The position numbers and the translations under genes are program-made. From assembly GCF_001424985.1 (NCBI RefSeq), contig NZ_LMDA01000001.1, positions 1,125,599-1,189,598 on the forward strand: a stretch of DNA of 64,000 nucleotides, written 5' to 3'. The DNA comes from Rhizobium sp. Root1212. GTDB taxonomy: Bacteria > Pseudomonadota > Alphaproteobacteria > Rhizobiales > Rhizobiaceae. Positions within the stretch are counted from its first letter, which is position 1, and each line of letters starts with the position of its first letter. This document shows positions 47,815-57,589 of the stretch, piece after piece. The notes under the pieces were generated by a model. It did not search any database. It was not told the origin of the DNA and saw nothing but the letters and a program-made list of their open reading frames with translations.

Positions 47815-49065
47815 TCAGGCCCATTCGCCCTTACGCATGACGGCGACCCGGCCACCGTTCGGCAGGATGCCGTCGATATCCACCTTGTCGGAACCGATCA
47901 TCCAGTCGATGTGGATCAGGCTGGAATTGCCGCCCTGCGCCTTGATCTGCTCCTGGCTCAGCGAAGCGCCGTTCAGGAAGCACTTGGAATAGCACTGGCC
48001 GAGCGCGATATGGCAGGAGGCGTTCTCGTCGAAGAGCGTGTTGTAGAACAGGATGCCGCTTGCGGAGATCGGCGAGGAATGCGGCACCAGCGCCACTTCG
48101 CCCAGTCGCCGCGCGCCCTCGTCGGTTTCGAGCACCTTGTTCAGCACCGCCTCACCCTTCGACGCCTTCGCCTCGACGATTCGTCCACCCTCGAAACGCA
48201 CCTGGATATCGTCGATCAGCGTGCCCTGATGCGACAGCGGCTTGGTGCTGGAAACATGCCCCTCGACGCGCAGCGCGTGCGGCGTCGTAAACACCTCTTC
48301 GGTCGGGATGTTCGGATTGCAGGTGATGCCGTTCTTGGCCATTGATGCGCCGCCATGCCACTCATGACCATCGGCAAGACCGACCGTCAGGTCGGTGCCC
48401 GGACCGGTGAAGTGCAGCGCCGAGAACCGCTCGCCGTTCAGCCAGGCAGAGCGCTTGTGCAGGTTGGCGTTGTGCTCGGCCCAGGCCGCGACGGGATCGG
48501 CGACATTGATGCGCGAGGCGGTAAAGATCGCCTCCGCCAGCCTGGCGACGGCGGCATCTTCCGGCAGGTCCGGAAACATCTGCCTTGCCCAGGCCGGGTT
48601 CGGATAGGAGATGATGTTCCAATTGATGTCGAAATTGGAGATCTTTTCGAGCGCCGGCTTGTAGGCGATCGAATTGGCCTTGTTGGCGCGGGCGACCTTG
48701 GCCGGGTCCTCACCCGCCAGCATCATCGGATTGTCGCCGGAAATCGCCAGCCGCGCGGCATTGCCGGCGTAAGCCTTGGCCATGCCCTCATAGAGCCAGT
48801 CGGAGGCGCGGTCGAAGCTTTCGTCCGGCGCGTATCGATAACGGGCGAGCGTCGCTTCCTCGTCGGAATAGAAGGTCGAGACAAGCCCCGCGCCGGCCAT
48901 ATAGGCATGCTTGGTGATGAACCGCACCAGCGGCAGGGCCGCGATCGGCGCGGTGACGACCAGATCCTGCCCGCGCTCCAGCCCCAGGCCGACCTTGACG
49001 GCGACCTCGGCAAGCTTTTCCAGCTTCACGGGATCGATAACGGTTTTGACTGTGGTCGCGTCCAT
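47815..49065 (-). CDS. M29-family aminopeptidase
   Basis: A 416-residue metallo-aminopeptidase of the AmpS/AmpT/PepS family. The C-terminal half holds the likely metal ligands and catalytic groups: EGHVSSTKPL, LVPHSSPIS, NTLFDENASCHIALGQ and LIHIDWMIGS (H-x-D). Family members release N-terminal residues from short peptides with broad specificity; the cellular role is probably peptide turnover. The ATG at 49065 has AGGAG 8 nt upstream; an ATG six codons further up is less likely. It diverges from a small lipoprotein gene. Confidence 0.92.
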   Translation of the reverse strand: MDATTVKTVIDPVKLEKLAEVAVKVGLGLERGQDLVVTAPIAALPLVRFITKHAYMAGAGLVSTFYSDEEATLARYRYAPDESFDRASDWLYEGMAKAYAGNAARLAISGDNPMMLAGEDPAKVARANKANSIAYKPALEKISNFDINWNIISYPNPAWARQMFPDLPEDAAVARLAEAIFTASRINVADPVAAWAEHNANLHKRSAWLNGERFSALHFTGPGTDLTVGLADGHEWHGGASMAKNGITCNPNIPTEEVFTTPHALRVEGHVSSTKPLSHQGTLIDDIQVRFEGGRIVEAKASKGEAVLNKVLETDEGARRLGEVALVPHSSPISASGILFYNTLFDENASCHIALGQCYSKCFLNGASLSQEQIKAQGGNSSLIHIDWMIGSDKVDIDGILPNGGRVAVMRKGEWA

Positions 49066-49253
49066 GGGATGGCTCCTGCTCATGTGTGATGGCCCGTTCT
49101 ATCGCGACGAGGGCCAAACCGGAAGCCGAAAGCGAAAGACCATCGACAGTTGGCATCCCCCTCCTGCCCGCCAACCGGAATCGAACCTCTCGACAAAAGC
49201 GCGTATTGCGTAGATGCTGCACTCCCATCCCGCGAATGCAAAAGGGTCTGATC

Positions 49254-49505
49254 ATGCGTAAGCTTGTTGTTTTGATTGGAATGATTGCTACCCTCACGGC
49301 CTGCACCCAGACGGAGAAGGGCGCCGCGATCGGCGCGGGCTCCGGCGCGATCATTGGCGGCATTGCCAGCAACAGCTGGGGCGGCGCGGCTATCGGCGCC
49401 GTGGCCGGCGGCGCCGTCGGCGCCCTGATCGGCCACTCCCAGGAGCACCGCGGCTATTGCATCTACCGCGATCGCTACGGCCGCCGCTACGAAGCGCGCT
49501 GCTAA
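49254..49505 (+). CDS. Small glycine-zipper lipoprotein
   Basis: An 83-residue protein with a short signal peptide ending in the lipobox LTAC (Cys17), then a glycine-zipper region (GAAIGAGSGAIIGGIASNSWGG and AAIGAVAGGAVGALIG, in tandem) and a basic C-terminus CIYRDRYGRRYEARC with two cysteines. This is the YMGG/OmpA-associated glycine-zipper type seen in many outer-membrane lipoproteins of unknown function. Maturation would need Lgt, LspA (26.9 kb) and Lnt (3.1 kb). The ATG at 49254 has AAGGG upstream; an ATG at 49236 is a weaker alternative. Confidence 0.8.
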   Translation: MRKLVVLIGMIATLTACTQTEKGAAIGAGSGAIIGGIASNSWGGAAIGAVAGGAVGALIGHSQEHRGYCIYRDRYGRRYEARC

Positions 49506-49540
49506 CAGCGAACTGCGCCATCCTACGGAAGCGATAAACG

Positions 49541-49559
49541 CCGTCCTCCATGAGGACGG
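49541..49559 (+). terminator. Hairpin downstream of the lipoprotein gene
   Basis: CCGTCCTC-cat-GAGGACGG is an 8-bp perfect stem with a 3-nt loop, 36 bp after the stop codon and before the convergent ybaK gene. There is no T-tract. Beyond it, 49560-49681 shows nothing recognisable. Confidence 0.45.
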
Positions 49560-49681
49560 CAGGCCCGCGCTCTGCTCATGTGCAGCTGATGCCTATGGAA
49601 TGGCGTTGCAACTCCCTTCCCCCTTGCGAGAGCGGCGGAACCTGCGGCGGCAGCCAACTTCAGACAAGCAGCCGCACCGCC

Positions 49682-50155
49682 TCACGCCACCAGCGGCGCA
49701 GCAACCGCCTTCAGCGCCGTTTTCGCATCCACAGGCGCCAGCCGCACCTGCAGCCCGCGCTGGCCACCGTTGATGAACACATGCGGCTCGGACAAGGCCG
49801 CTTCCTCGATGGCGGTCGGCACGAGCTTCTTCTGCCCGAAGGGGCTGATGCCGCCGACATGATAGCCGGTCAGCCGCTCGGCATCGGCCGGCTTCATCAT
49901 GTTGGCCGATTTGCCGGAAAAGGCCGCTGCCAGCTTCTTCATGCTGACTTCGTGGTCGGACGGCACGACGACGCAGACCGGCTTGCCATCGACCTCCGCC
50001 ATCAGCGTCTTCAACACCCGCCGCGGCTCCTCGCCCAAAGCCTGCGCCGCCGCCATGCCGATACGATCCGCCGACGGATCGTAGTCATAGGCATGCACCG
50101 TGAAGGCCACGCCGGCTTTGCTCAGAAACTGCGTCGCCCGCGTCGTCTTCGACAT
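49682..50155 (-). CDS. ybaK: Cys-tRNA(Pro)/Cys-tRNA(Cys) deacylase YbaK
   Basis: A 157-residue trans-editing enzyme that clears mischarged Cys-tRNA(Pro). The fold is that of the ProRS editing domain; the conserved lysine lies in RRVLKTLMAEVDGKP (about residue 49), and VVPSDHEVSMKKLAAA and GGISPFGQKKLVPT are family signatures. It overlaps no neighbour but starts only 3 bp after the ArsC-like gene ends, so the two are cotranscribed. Confidence 0.93.
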   Translation of the reverse strand: MSKTTRATQFLSKAGVAFTVHAYDYDPSADRIGMAAAQALGEEPRRVLKTLMAEVDGKPVCVVVPSDHEVSMKKLAAAFSGKSANMMKPADAERLTGYHVGGISPFGQKKLVPTAIEEAALSEPHVFINGGQRGLQVRLAPVDAKTALKAVAAPLVA

Positions 50156-50158
50156 TGT

Positions 50159-50509
50159 TCAGCCCTTGAATTCCGCCGCGTAGCGATCCGGCTTGAAGCC
50201 GGCGGAAAAATGCCCGTCGCGGTCAAGCAGCGGCCGCTTGATCATCGAAGGCTGCGCCAGCATCAGCGCGATGGCCTTTTCCCGATCGAGATCCTGCCGC
50301 TCGGCCTCCGGCAGCGCCCGAAAGGTCGTGCCCGCCTTGTTGAGCACCGTTTCCCAGCCCAGCGCCTCGCACCAGGCTGTCAGCGTCTCGCGATCGATAC
50401 CCTCGCTCTTGTAGTGATGGAAGGCATAGGCGACGCCGTGGCCATCGAGCCAGCTGCGCGCCTTCTTCATCGTGTCGCAGTTCTTGATGCCGTAGATTTT
50501 GACCGCCAC
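50159..50509 (-). CDS. ArsC/Spx-family reductase-like protein (YffB type)
   Basis: A 116-residue thioredoxin-fold protein. The N-terminal YGIKNCDTMKKARSWL has a single active-site cysteine (CDT rather than the CxxS/CxxC of others), and the C-terminal part contains SMIKRPLL (the conserved RP motif). YffB-like proteins are glutathione-dependent reductase candidates; true arsenate reduction is unlikely without an ars context. The start is GTG at 50509 with GAGGGACGGG upstream. It is 9 bp downstream of the aspartoacylase-like gene. Confidence 0.88.
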   Translation of the reverse strand: MAVKIYGIKNCDTMKKARSWLDGHGVAYAFHHYKSEGIDRETLTAWCEALGWETVLNKAGTTFRALPEAERQDLDREKAIALMLAQPSMIKRPLLDRDGHFSAGFKPDRYAAEFKG

Positions 50510-50518
50510 GCCCGTCCC

Positions 50519-51580
50519 TCAGTCTTCCAGTGTTCCGGCCTTGCGAACGGCCTTGCTCGGCGCCGCGCAGGCGATCTTCATCAGGTCGTCACGGCGGCGG
50601 GCAAAACGGGCCGACGCGCGGGTGGCGACGAGCCCGGCCTGCGGCGCCCGCACCTCGATATCGCCCTCGGCCATGCCCGGACGGGTAACGATGGTCGCCA
50701 ACAGGTCGCCTTCGGCAACCGTGTCGCCAATATCCCTATGGAAGAGCACCGTGCCCGCCTCCGGTGCGCGGATCATCTCGATATTGTCGAGCGCGAAAGC
50801 CGGCCCCTCATAGTTCGCCGCGAGGAAACCCGGATCGGCCACCACGCCGCGGCCGGCGAGGAAATTCCAGAGCCCGTCGGCATCGGCGCTCGCCATGCCC
50901 GGATAGACATCGGCCCGCCCGCGAAGCTCGACGGTGACGGCAAGCCGTCCCGGCAACGCGGTCTTCTTCGCTCCCTTGCCCTGATGCTTCCAGGCATAGC
51001 CCACCGCCTCCTCGAAGGCCGAGCTTTCGCCGTCGGAGAGGAACACCGCTTCCATCTTCAGGGCGGCGGCCAGATCGGCAGCCTCCGGCCAGAAGGCATC
51101 GTCGATATAGGCATATTGCAGCGACTGGTCGTCGCAATGCAGATCGAGCATCAGGTCGGCGCCCATGGCCATGTACAGCAGTTCGCGCTTCAGCCGGTTG
51201 ACGGCCGTCAGACTTTCCTTGCCCTCCAGCAGGCTATCGCGCTCATCCACCGGGATCAGCGGATATTCGCGATTGAAATTGACGCGCGAGGCCAGATCGA
51301 AACGCCCCTGCATCTCGCCGAAATGCGATTGCGCCGCGCCGATCGGATTGGCCTGCGGAACGATGGTGATATCGCCGAGAATGGCCCCTTCCGCATCCGC
51401 CTTTCGCAGCCGGGCGCAGAGGAAGTGCAGAAGGGCCGTGCCCGGAAGCTCGTTGGCATGCAGCGCCGCCTGAATGTAGACGGACGGCGCCTTGGCATCC
51501 TTGCCATTGAACCGGATAACCGGAAGCCGCCACTCAAGGCCGGGCGTATCCCCGGCAATCACGATCTCGGATGTCTGCAC
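50519..51580 (-). CDS. Succinylglutamate desuccinylase/aspartoacylase family protein
   Basis: A 353-residue M14-like zinc amidohydrolase. The zinc-binding H-x2-E motif is AALHANELPG (about residues 41-45) and a third ligand is in LMLDLHCDD (about 150). The C-terminal part (about 265-335) resembles a biotinyl/lipoyl-like beta domain (GTVLFHRDIGDTVAEGDLLATIV), as often seen in this subgroup. Substrate, presumably an N-acyl amino acid, is unknown. Start is GTG at 51580. It follows the 2H phosphoesterase gene by 78 bp, and heads the tight aspA-like/arsC/ybaK trio. Confidence 0.87.
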   Translation of the reverse strand: MQTSEIVIAGDTPGLEWRLPVIRFNGKDAKAPSVYIQAALHANELPGTALLHFLCARLRKADAEGAILGDITIVPQANPIGAAQSHFGEMQGRFDLASRVNFNREYPLIPVDERDSLLEGKESLTAVNRLKRELLYMAMGADLMLDLHCDDQSLQYAYIDDAFWPEAADLAAALKMEAVFLSDGESSAFEEAVGYAWKHQGKGAKKTALPGRLAVTVELRGRADVYPGMASADADGLWNFLAGRGVVADPGFLAANYEGPAFALDNIEMIRAPEAGTVLFHRDIGDTVAEGDLLATIVTRPGMAEGDIEVRAPQAGLVATRASARFARRRDDLMKIACAAPSKAVRKAGTLED

Positions 51581-51658
51581 AGAAGTATCGCCTTTCCCGC
51601 AATTTCCGGTGACGATCTATGGTCGTTCCGCCCGCCGAGCGCAAGACGGGGAAAGCTG

Positions 51659-52318
51659 CTATCCCGCATCGTCGCAAAGCGGCCAGCGGCCGAGATATTC
51701 ATAGCGGCTTTCGCCCACCAGGCTATGGACCAGCACGACTTCGCGCACCATCCAGCGCACCGGCTCGGCCAGCACCGTCTCGGGGATTTCCGTCTCGCCG
51801 TAGCTCAGGGTCATATGCGGCATGAACCGCGGATTGTAGGTGAAGGTCATGCCCGCCGCCCACATCTCCTTGGCCAGCTGTACATGCAGGTCCATCAGTT
51901 CCTCGCTGCGGATGGCGTTGCAAAGCACCATCAGTCTGCGCTCGCCATGGGCAAAACTGGCGACCCGGTCGAAGCTGACTTCGAAGGGGGCGCCCCGAAG
52001 TGACGACATCACCTCCGAAACCGTAAAAACATCGGTCTCCGAAAGCGTGAGATAAGACCCGATCGGGTTAAGCGTCACATGAAGGGTCTCCCTCGGCCGC
52101 ATCGCATGGGAAAGCCCATGCCGGTGCCCCAGTTCCTGCCCGGCCTCCCAGGCCTGCATCGCCGCCGGCTGATCCGGCATGACCGCCAGAAAGACGTTGG
52201 AGCGCCCCTTCTCCTCGTGACGCCGCGCCCTGCCCCTCTCCGGGCCGATCTCCGGCAAGCCATTCCAAAGCGAGCCCTGCTGAGGACGCAGTTTCTCGTT
52301 CCCGGACTGTCCAAGCAT
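51659..52318 (-). CDS. 2'-5' RNA ligase-like 2H phosphoesterase
   Basis: A 219-residue protein with two H-x-T/S-x motifs of the 2H superfamily, HVTLNPIG (about residue 80) and HMTLSYGE (about 167), separated by the usual distance. About 40 N-terminal residues are basic and unstructured before SNVFLAVMPDQP. Homologues (ThpR/LigT) hydrolyse 2',3'-cyclic phosphates or ligate tRNA half-molecules in vitro; the in vivo role is unclear. AGAGGA precedes the ATG at 52318. The promoter carries an exact LexA box (52377-52391), so expression is probably DNA-damage inducible, which is unusual for this family. Confidence 0.88.
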   Translation of the reverse strand: MLGQSGNEKLRPQQGSLWNGLPEIGPERGRARRHEEKGRSNVFLAVMPDQPAAMQAWEAGQELGHRHGLSHAMRPRETLHVTLNPIGSYLTLSETDVFTVSEVMSSLRGAPFEVSFDRVASFAHGERRLMVLCNAIRSEELMDLHVQLAKEMWAAGMTFTYNPRFMPHMTLSYGETEIPETVLAEPVRWMVREVVLVHSLVGESRYEYLGRWPLCDDAG

Positions 52319-52348
52319 CGCAATTTCCTCTCTCTTTTTGATGCCGGC

Positions 52349-52391
52349 AGTATAGCCGATTGTCCGATTCTATCAAGAACAAAATAGGAAC
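52349..52391 (-). promoter_or_regulatory. LexA (SOS)-controlled promoter
   Basis: On the minus strand GTTC-CTATTTT-GTTC (52377-52391) is an exact match to the alphaproteobacterial LexA box GTTC-N7-GTTC. It is directly followed by TTGATA (-35, 52371-52376), a 16-nt spacer and TATACT (-10, 52349-52354), about 30 bp before the start codon of the 2H phosphoesterase gene. A repressor on the box would block RNA polymerase. An imperfect palindrome with AGGAA/TTCCT ends (52386-52409) overlaps its upstream edge. Confidence 0.8.
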
Positions 52392-52522
52392 AAATACGAA
52401 TTTATTCCTATAATTGAATCATGGACGTGCGGAACAGAACGCCCTCGATCCCCGCTCCAGCCGGAGATTTCAGGCGACGCCGAGCGTCTTGCGCATCTCC
52501 TCGCCGGACTTCAGCAACGCGA

Positions 52523-52876
52523 TCACGTCCTCTTCCTCATAAACGGCCAGACCTCGATTTCGCTCGGGCCGGACATGGGATTGGGGCAGCGCTTCACCCA
52601 GGCGATCGCCTCGTCCATGTCTTTCACGTTCCAGATCCAGAAGCCGGCGACCAGTTCGCGCGTCTCTGCGAACGGTCCGTCGATCACCGTGCGGCCGGGG
52701 CCGTCGAAGGCGATGCGCCTTGTCTGCGTGCTCGGCTTCAGGCCCGCACCGGCCAGCATGATGCCGGCCTCGACCAGTTCGTCGTTGAACCGCTCCATCG
52801 CCTCGAAGGCCTCGGCCGCCGGCGGCATGCCCTTTTCGCTCTCCTCGGTCGCTTTCACGAACACCATGACACGCAT
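52523..52876 (-). pseudogene. YciI/DGPF-domain protein, probably frameshifted near its C-terminus
   Basis: A 117-residue frame with the YciI-like ferredoxin-fold of the DGPF group: MRVMVFVKATEESEKG, LAGAGLKPS, IDGPFAETRELVAGFW and WVKRCPNPMSGPSEIEV. It ends abruptly as WPFMRKRT. In the next frame the sequence continues as YEEEDVIALLKSGEEMRKTLGVA to a stop at 52470, a natural continuation after 'EIEVxP'. One missing G near 52540 (CCGTT for expected CCGGTT) would explain this, so it is either a recent frameshift or a sequencing error. The function of these proteins is unknown; they often accompany ECF sigma factors, none of which is here. Confidence 0.7.
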
Positions 52877-52986
52877 CGTCTTTCTCCCTGTTCGAGCCGG
52901 CCTCTATTGGCCTCTCACCGGAACGACGAACGAGCCTGCCGCAAATCGACATCTCCCTGCAAATTTTTTGAAATACGAAGCACAAT

Positions 52987-53014
52987 AAAAAACGGCGGGG
53001 AAATTCCCCGCCGT
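52987..53014 (-). terminator. Intrinsic terminator downstream of guaA
   Basis: ACGGCGGGGAA and TTCCCCGCCGT pair nearly without a loop, followed on the minus strand by TTTTTTATT. It lies 22 bp after the guaA stop codon. Confidence 0.88.
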
Positions 53015-53036
53015 CATCATTCTATCGCCGCTTGGC

Positions 53037-54599
<1,563 letters not shown>

Positions 54600-54758
54600 G
54601 GGGGATCTTTCAGCAAGCGTGATCATGGCGAGCCTTTAAATAAAGGCTCGCTGAAGTGCAACGATTACATTGCACCCGCACAATTTCCGAGCCCCGCTGG
54701 ACAGCCCGGCAGGCGGCGTGGCATCGATCGGATCATACAGAACTCCCCGGAAAGCTCC

Positions 54759-55331
54759 ATGGCCGACCCCGACGACCTGAAGGCTGTCATCCTCGCAAGC
54801 CCGCTGATCGCGCCGCTTCTCGCCCGCTGGAGCGATCTCCAGCTGCCCGACGGATGGCTTGCTGCCGGCGCCCTTGCCCAGACCGTCTGGAACGCCCGCT
54901 TCGCGCTCCCTGCAAATCACGGCATCACCGATATCGATATCGTCTATCTCGATATCGACGATCTTTCCGAGACCGCCGAGTCCGCCCATGCGGCAAGGAT
55001 CAGAGCGGCGTTTAACGATCTCCCGGTTCATCTTGATATCAAGAACGAGGCGCGCGTCCATCTCTGGTACGAGGCCAAATTTGGCTACGCCATCGCGCCT
55101 TACCGCTCGATAGAGGATGCGGTCAGCACCTTCCCCACCACGGCGACAGCCATTGCGCTGCGCCCGCGCCCGAACGGTTTCGATCTCTGCGCACCCTATG
55201 GCATCGACGACCTCATGAACGCCACCGTCCGCCCGAACAAGAAGCAGATCACGAGCGATGTCTATGCAACGAAGATCGCCCGATGGACGGCGCTCTGGCC
55301 GCAATTGCGGATCATCGACTGGGATGAGTGA
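54759..55331 (+). CDS. Nucleotidyltransferase-fold protein (COG3575 type)
   Basis: A 190-residue protein of the group annotated as nucleotidyltransferase family. The Pol-beta-like core is seen in WLAAGALAQTVWN followed by DIDIVYLDIDD (paired aspartates as in the catalytic G-x-DxD layout), then RVHLWYEAKFG and ATAIALRPRPNGFDLCAPYGIDDL. No substrate is known to me for the family. GGAAAG lies 7 nt before the ATG. It converges with the MTA/SAH nucleosidase gene with 4 bp between stop codons. Confidence 0.82.
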   Translation: MADPDDLKAVILASPLIAPLLARWSDLQLPDGWLAAGALAQTVWNARFALPANHGITDIDIVYLDIDDLSETAESAHAARIRAAFNDLPVHLDIKNEARVHLWYEAKFGYAIAPYRSIEDAVSTFPTTATAIALRPRPNGFDLCAPYGIDDLMNATVRPNKKQITSDVYATKIARWTALWPQLRIIDWDE

Positions 55332-55335
55332 CCCG

Positions 55336-55974
55336 TCACAACGCGACCGCGCCCGAGACGATCCCCTCTTCCAGCGCATCGACGGCGGCGGCGAGCTTTT
55401 CGTCGATGATGTGCAGATATTGCGTCCAGTCGCCGACATGCTTCAGCTCTTCGCGGCCATCGGAAATCCCGCGCAGCCCGACCAGCGGAATGCCGAAGGA
55501 CTGACAGGCTCTCAGCACGGCAAAGGTTTCCATCTCCACCATGTCGGCCGCGATCGTGTCATAGACCGCACCGGAGACGACATTGGCCCCGGTCGAGAGG
55601 CTGGCCTCCGGCACGCCCGGAATTCTGAGCGGCAGATCGACGACGACCGGCAGGTCGAGAAACGGCGTGATGCCCTTCTCGAAACCAAGCGGCGAGGCAT
55701 CCATGTCGCGATAGGCAACCGAGGTCGCCTGGTAAACCTCCGCCTGCTGCAGCCGCGCCGAGCCCGCCGAGCCGAGCGACACCACGAGATCGGGCAGCGC
55801 GCCCTGGCCATTCAGTTCCGCCAGCGTGCGCGTCAGCACCACCGCCGCCTCGACCGGTCCGACGCCGGTCATCAACGGCAAGATGCGTGCATGCAGGTGC
55901 CGGCCATACTCCGCATCCGCCGCCATCACATAGAGCAACGTCTTGTCCGCTACCGGTTTCAGCTCGAAGCTCAT
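55336..55974 (-). CDS. mtnN: 5'-methylthioadenosine/S-adenosylhomocysteine nucleosidase
   Basis: Splits MTA and SAH into adenine and the thioribose, removing inhibitory SAM by-products. The 212-residue protein has the purine/uridine phosphorylase-like fold: MTGVGPVEAAV (about residues 35-45), VSLGSAGSA, the substrate-binding VEMETFAVLRAC (Glu pair typical of MtnN, about 146-150) and GLRGISDG with the catalytic Asp. The N-terminus is somewhat short compared with E. coli Pfs. It overlaps the thioesterase gene by 4 bp (ATGA). Functionally related to metK at 1 kb but not linked. Confidence 0.9.
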   Translation of the reverse strand: MSFELKPVADKTLLYVMAADAEYGRHLHARILPLMTGVGPVEAAVVLTRTLAELNGQGALPDLVVSLGSAGSARLQQAEVYQATSVAYRDMDASPLGFEKGITPFLDLPVVVDLPLRIPGVPEASLSTGANVVSGAVYDTIAADMVEMETFAVLRACQSFGIPLVGLRGISDGREELKHVGDWTQYLHIIDEKLAAAVDALEEGIVSGAVAL

Positions 55975-56423
55975 CCCTCGATCCCCTCGCGCCCGCGGAT
56001 CACCATCATCGTGCCGGTCATGGAAGCGATCAGCTTGGCCGGCCCGTCCGGCGAGATGGCATAGCCGCGCCCGTCGGACACGATGATCGTCGTGCCCGGC
56101 TTGGTCACCTCGCCGCGAAACAGAAACCGCTCGCCCCGCCCCGGCGACATCAAATTGACCTTGAATTCGATGGTCAGGATCGAGGCATCCGGGTCGAGCA
56201 CCGAATAGGCCGCATAGGTGCCAGCGGCATTCAGCGCCGTCGAGATGATGCCGGCATGGAGAAATCCGTGTTGCTGGGTCAGCTTCTCGTCAAAGGGAAG
56301 CTCGATCTCGATCGTGCCCGGCTCGATCCGCGTCAATTCGGCGCCGATCGTGCGCATCACCGCCTGCTTTTCGAAACTTTCACGGATTCGCGCGCGGAAA
56401 TCCGCCGGTCTGTCATCCTGCAT
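55971..56423 (-). CDS. PaaI-type hotdog-fold thioesterase
   Basis: A 150-residue acyl-CoA thioesterase-like protein. QQHGFLHAGIISTALNAAG (about residues 50-68) carries the HG motif and following helix of the hotdog fold, with the likely acidic catalyst position replaced within TALNAAGTYAA (Asn), so activity is uncertain. EFKVNLMSPGRGERFLFRGEV is the next conserved strand pair. Its stop codon overlaps the start of mtnN; the pairing gives no obvious pathway. Confidence 0.88.
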   Translation of the reverse strand: MQDDRPADFRARIRESFEKQAVMRTIGAELTRIEPGTIEIELPFDEKLTQQHGFLHAGIISTALNAAGTYAAYSVLDPDASILTIEFKVNLMSPGRGERFLFRGEVTKPGTTIIVSDGRGYAISPDGPAKLIASMTGTMMVIRGREGIEG

Positions 56424-56487
56424 CGTGTTGGTTCGCTGCTCCTGCCTCTGGCATCGACAGTTGCACGCACGCCCCTCACCGGCAAGC

Positions 56488-56940
56488 TCAATTCATAAGC
56501 ACAATCGAAAGGTTCAGCAGCGTCGCAAAGGCGACCCAGGCGAGATAAGGCAGAAACAGCAGGAATGAGGCCCGATCGCGGCGATAGCTGACGCCGAGAA
56601 AGGCAATGAGCGAAACCAGAAGCGCCAGAATGACGATCAGCGCCAGCGCGATCCGCTGCAGGCCGAAGAACAGCGGCGACCAGGCGAAATTGAAGATCAT
56701 CTGCGCGACCCACAGCCGCATCATCGCTGAAGACCGATGGTGGAGAAAGCATCGCGCCCCGACAAAGCCGATGATCACATAAAGCGCCGTCCAGACCGGC
56801 GCGAAAACCCAGTTCGGCGGATTGAACGCGGGCTTTGCCAGCGACTGATACCATTCGCCGGGAATGTTGTTGATGCCGATCAGCAGGCCGCAGCCGGTGA
56901 CGAGGACGATGAAGAGCGCATAGACGAGAGGCTTGGACAT
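56488..56940 (-). CDS. tspO: TspO/MBR-family membrane protein
   Basis: A 150-residue protein with five hydrophobic helices matching TspO (tryptophan-rich sensory protein): WYQSLAKPAFNPPNWVFAPVWTALY (in two conserved blocks, about residues 30-54), then NFAWSPLFFGLQR and PYLAWVAFATLLN. Bacterial TspO binds and may degrade porphyrins and is oxygen- or stress-regulated; in Sinorhizobium it is linked to nutrient-stress responses. ATG at 56940 is used; an ATG four codons upstream (56952) is equally possible, neither with a good ribosome binding site. Confidence 0.92.
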   Translation of the reverse strand: MSKPLVYALFIVLVTGCGLLIGINNIPGEWYQSLAKPAFNPPNWVFAPVWTALYVIIGFVGARCFLHHRSSAMMRLWVAQMIFNFAWSPLFFGLQRIALALIVILALLVSLIAFLGVSYRRDRASFLLFLPYLAWVAFATLLNLSIVLMN

Positions 56941-57061
56941 AGAGCGGGACATAGCGCCGCAAACCGGCGTGTCCAGAGCCGTCCCACCGAGGCACGAGAC
57001 CGCAGCGATCATCGCTGGCGGCCCTCTTCCACCTTCGCACCATGGCTCCCATATCCCTTCT

Positions 57062-57589
57062 ATGAACCAGCCCTTCCGTATCCGCCCCGCCGACAGCGAG
57101 GACACGCTCATCATCGGCGAAATCCTCGTCGAGACCTGGCGCGCGACCTTTCGCGGCATCATCGACGATGCCTATCTCGACGGCATGAGTGAGGACGACC
57201 AGGCCATCCGCCACGCCCGGCGCATGCAGGCGGGCGGCGTCTTCTATCAGGCGGGCGTCGATGCCGACGGCCTGATCGGCTTTGCCAATTACGGCCCGGC
57301 CCGGCACCCCGTGCCACCCGGCATCATGGAACTCTACGCGCTCTATATCCGCCCCGCCGCGCAGGGCACCGGCCTCGGCAAGGCGCTGGTCAAGGCCGTG
57401 GCGAGCGATTGCCTCGCGCGCGGCGCAAACGGCCTGTTTGCCTGGGTGCTTGCCGAAAATGCCAATCGCGGCTTTTACGAACATATCGGCGCGACCGTCG
57501 CGGCGCAGGGCCGCGTGCGTGTCGGAAGGCAGGATCACGAACAGCTCGCCTATCTCTGGGAGGACCTGCCGCAGCTCATTGCCCTTTAG
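57062..57589 (+). CDS. GNAT-family N-acetyltransferase
   Basis: A 175-residue acetyltransferase: FRIRPADSEDTLIIGEILVETW at the start, the acetyl-CoA loop in LYALYIRPAAQGTGLGKALVKAV (about residues 98-120; Q/GxGxG) and WVLAENANRGFYEHIGA. The substrate is unknown. Its 3' end overlaps that of the convergent DUF1513 gene by 14 bp. No Shine-Dalgarno sequence is apparent. Confidence 0.87.
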   Translation: MNQPFRIRPADSEDTLIIGEILVETWRATFRGIIDDAYLDGMSEDDQAIRHARRMQAGGVFYQAGVDADGLIGFANYGPARHPVPPGIMELYALYIRPAAQGTGLGKALVKAVASDCLARGANGLFAWVLAENANRGFYEHIGATVAAQGRVRVGRQDHEQLAYLWEDLPQLIAL

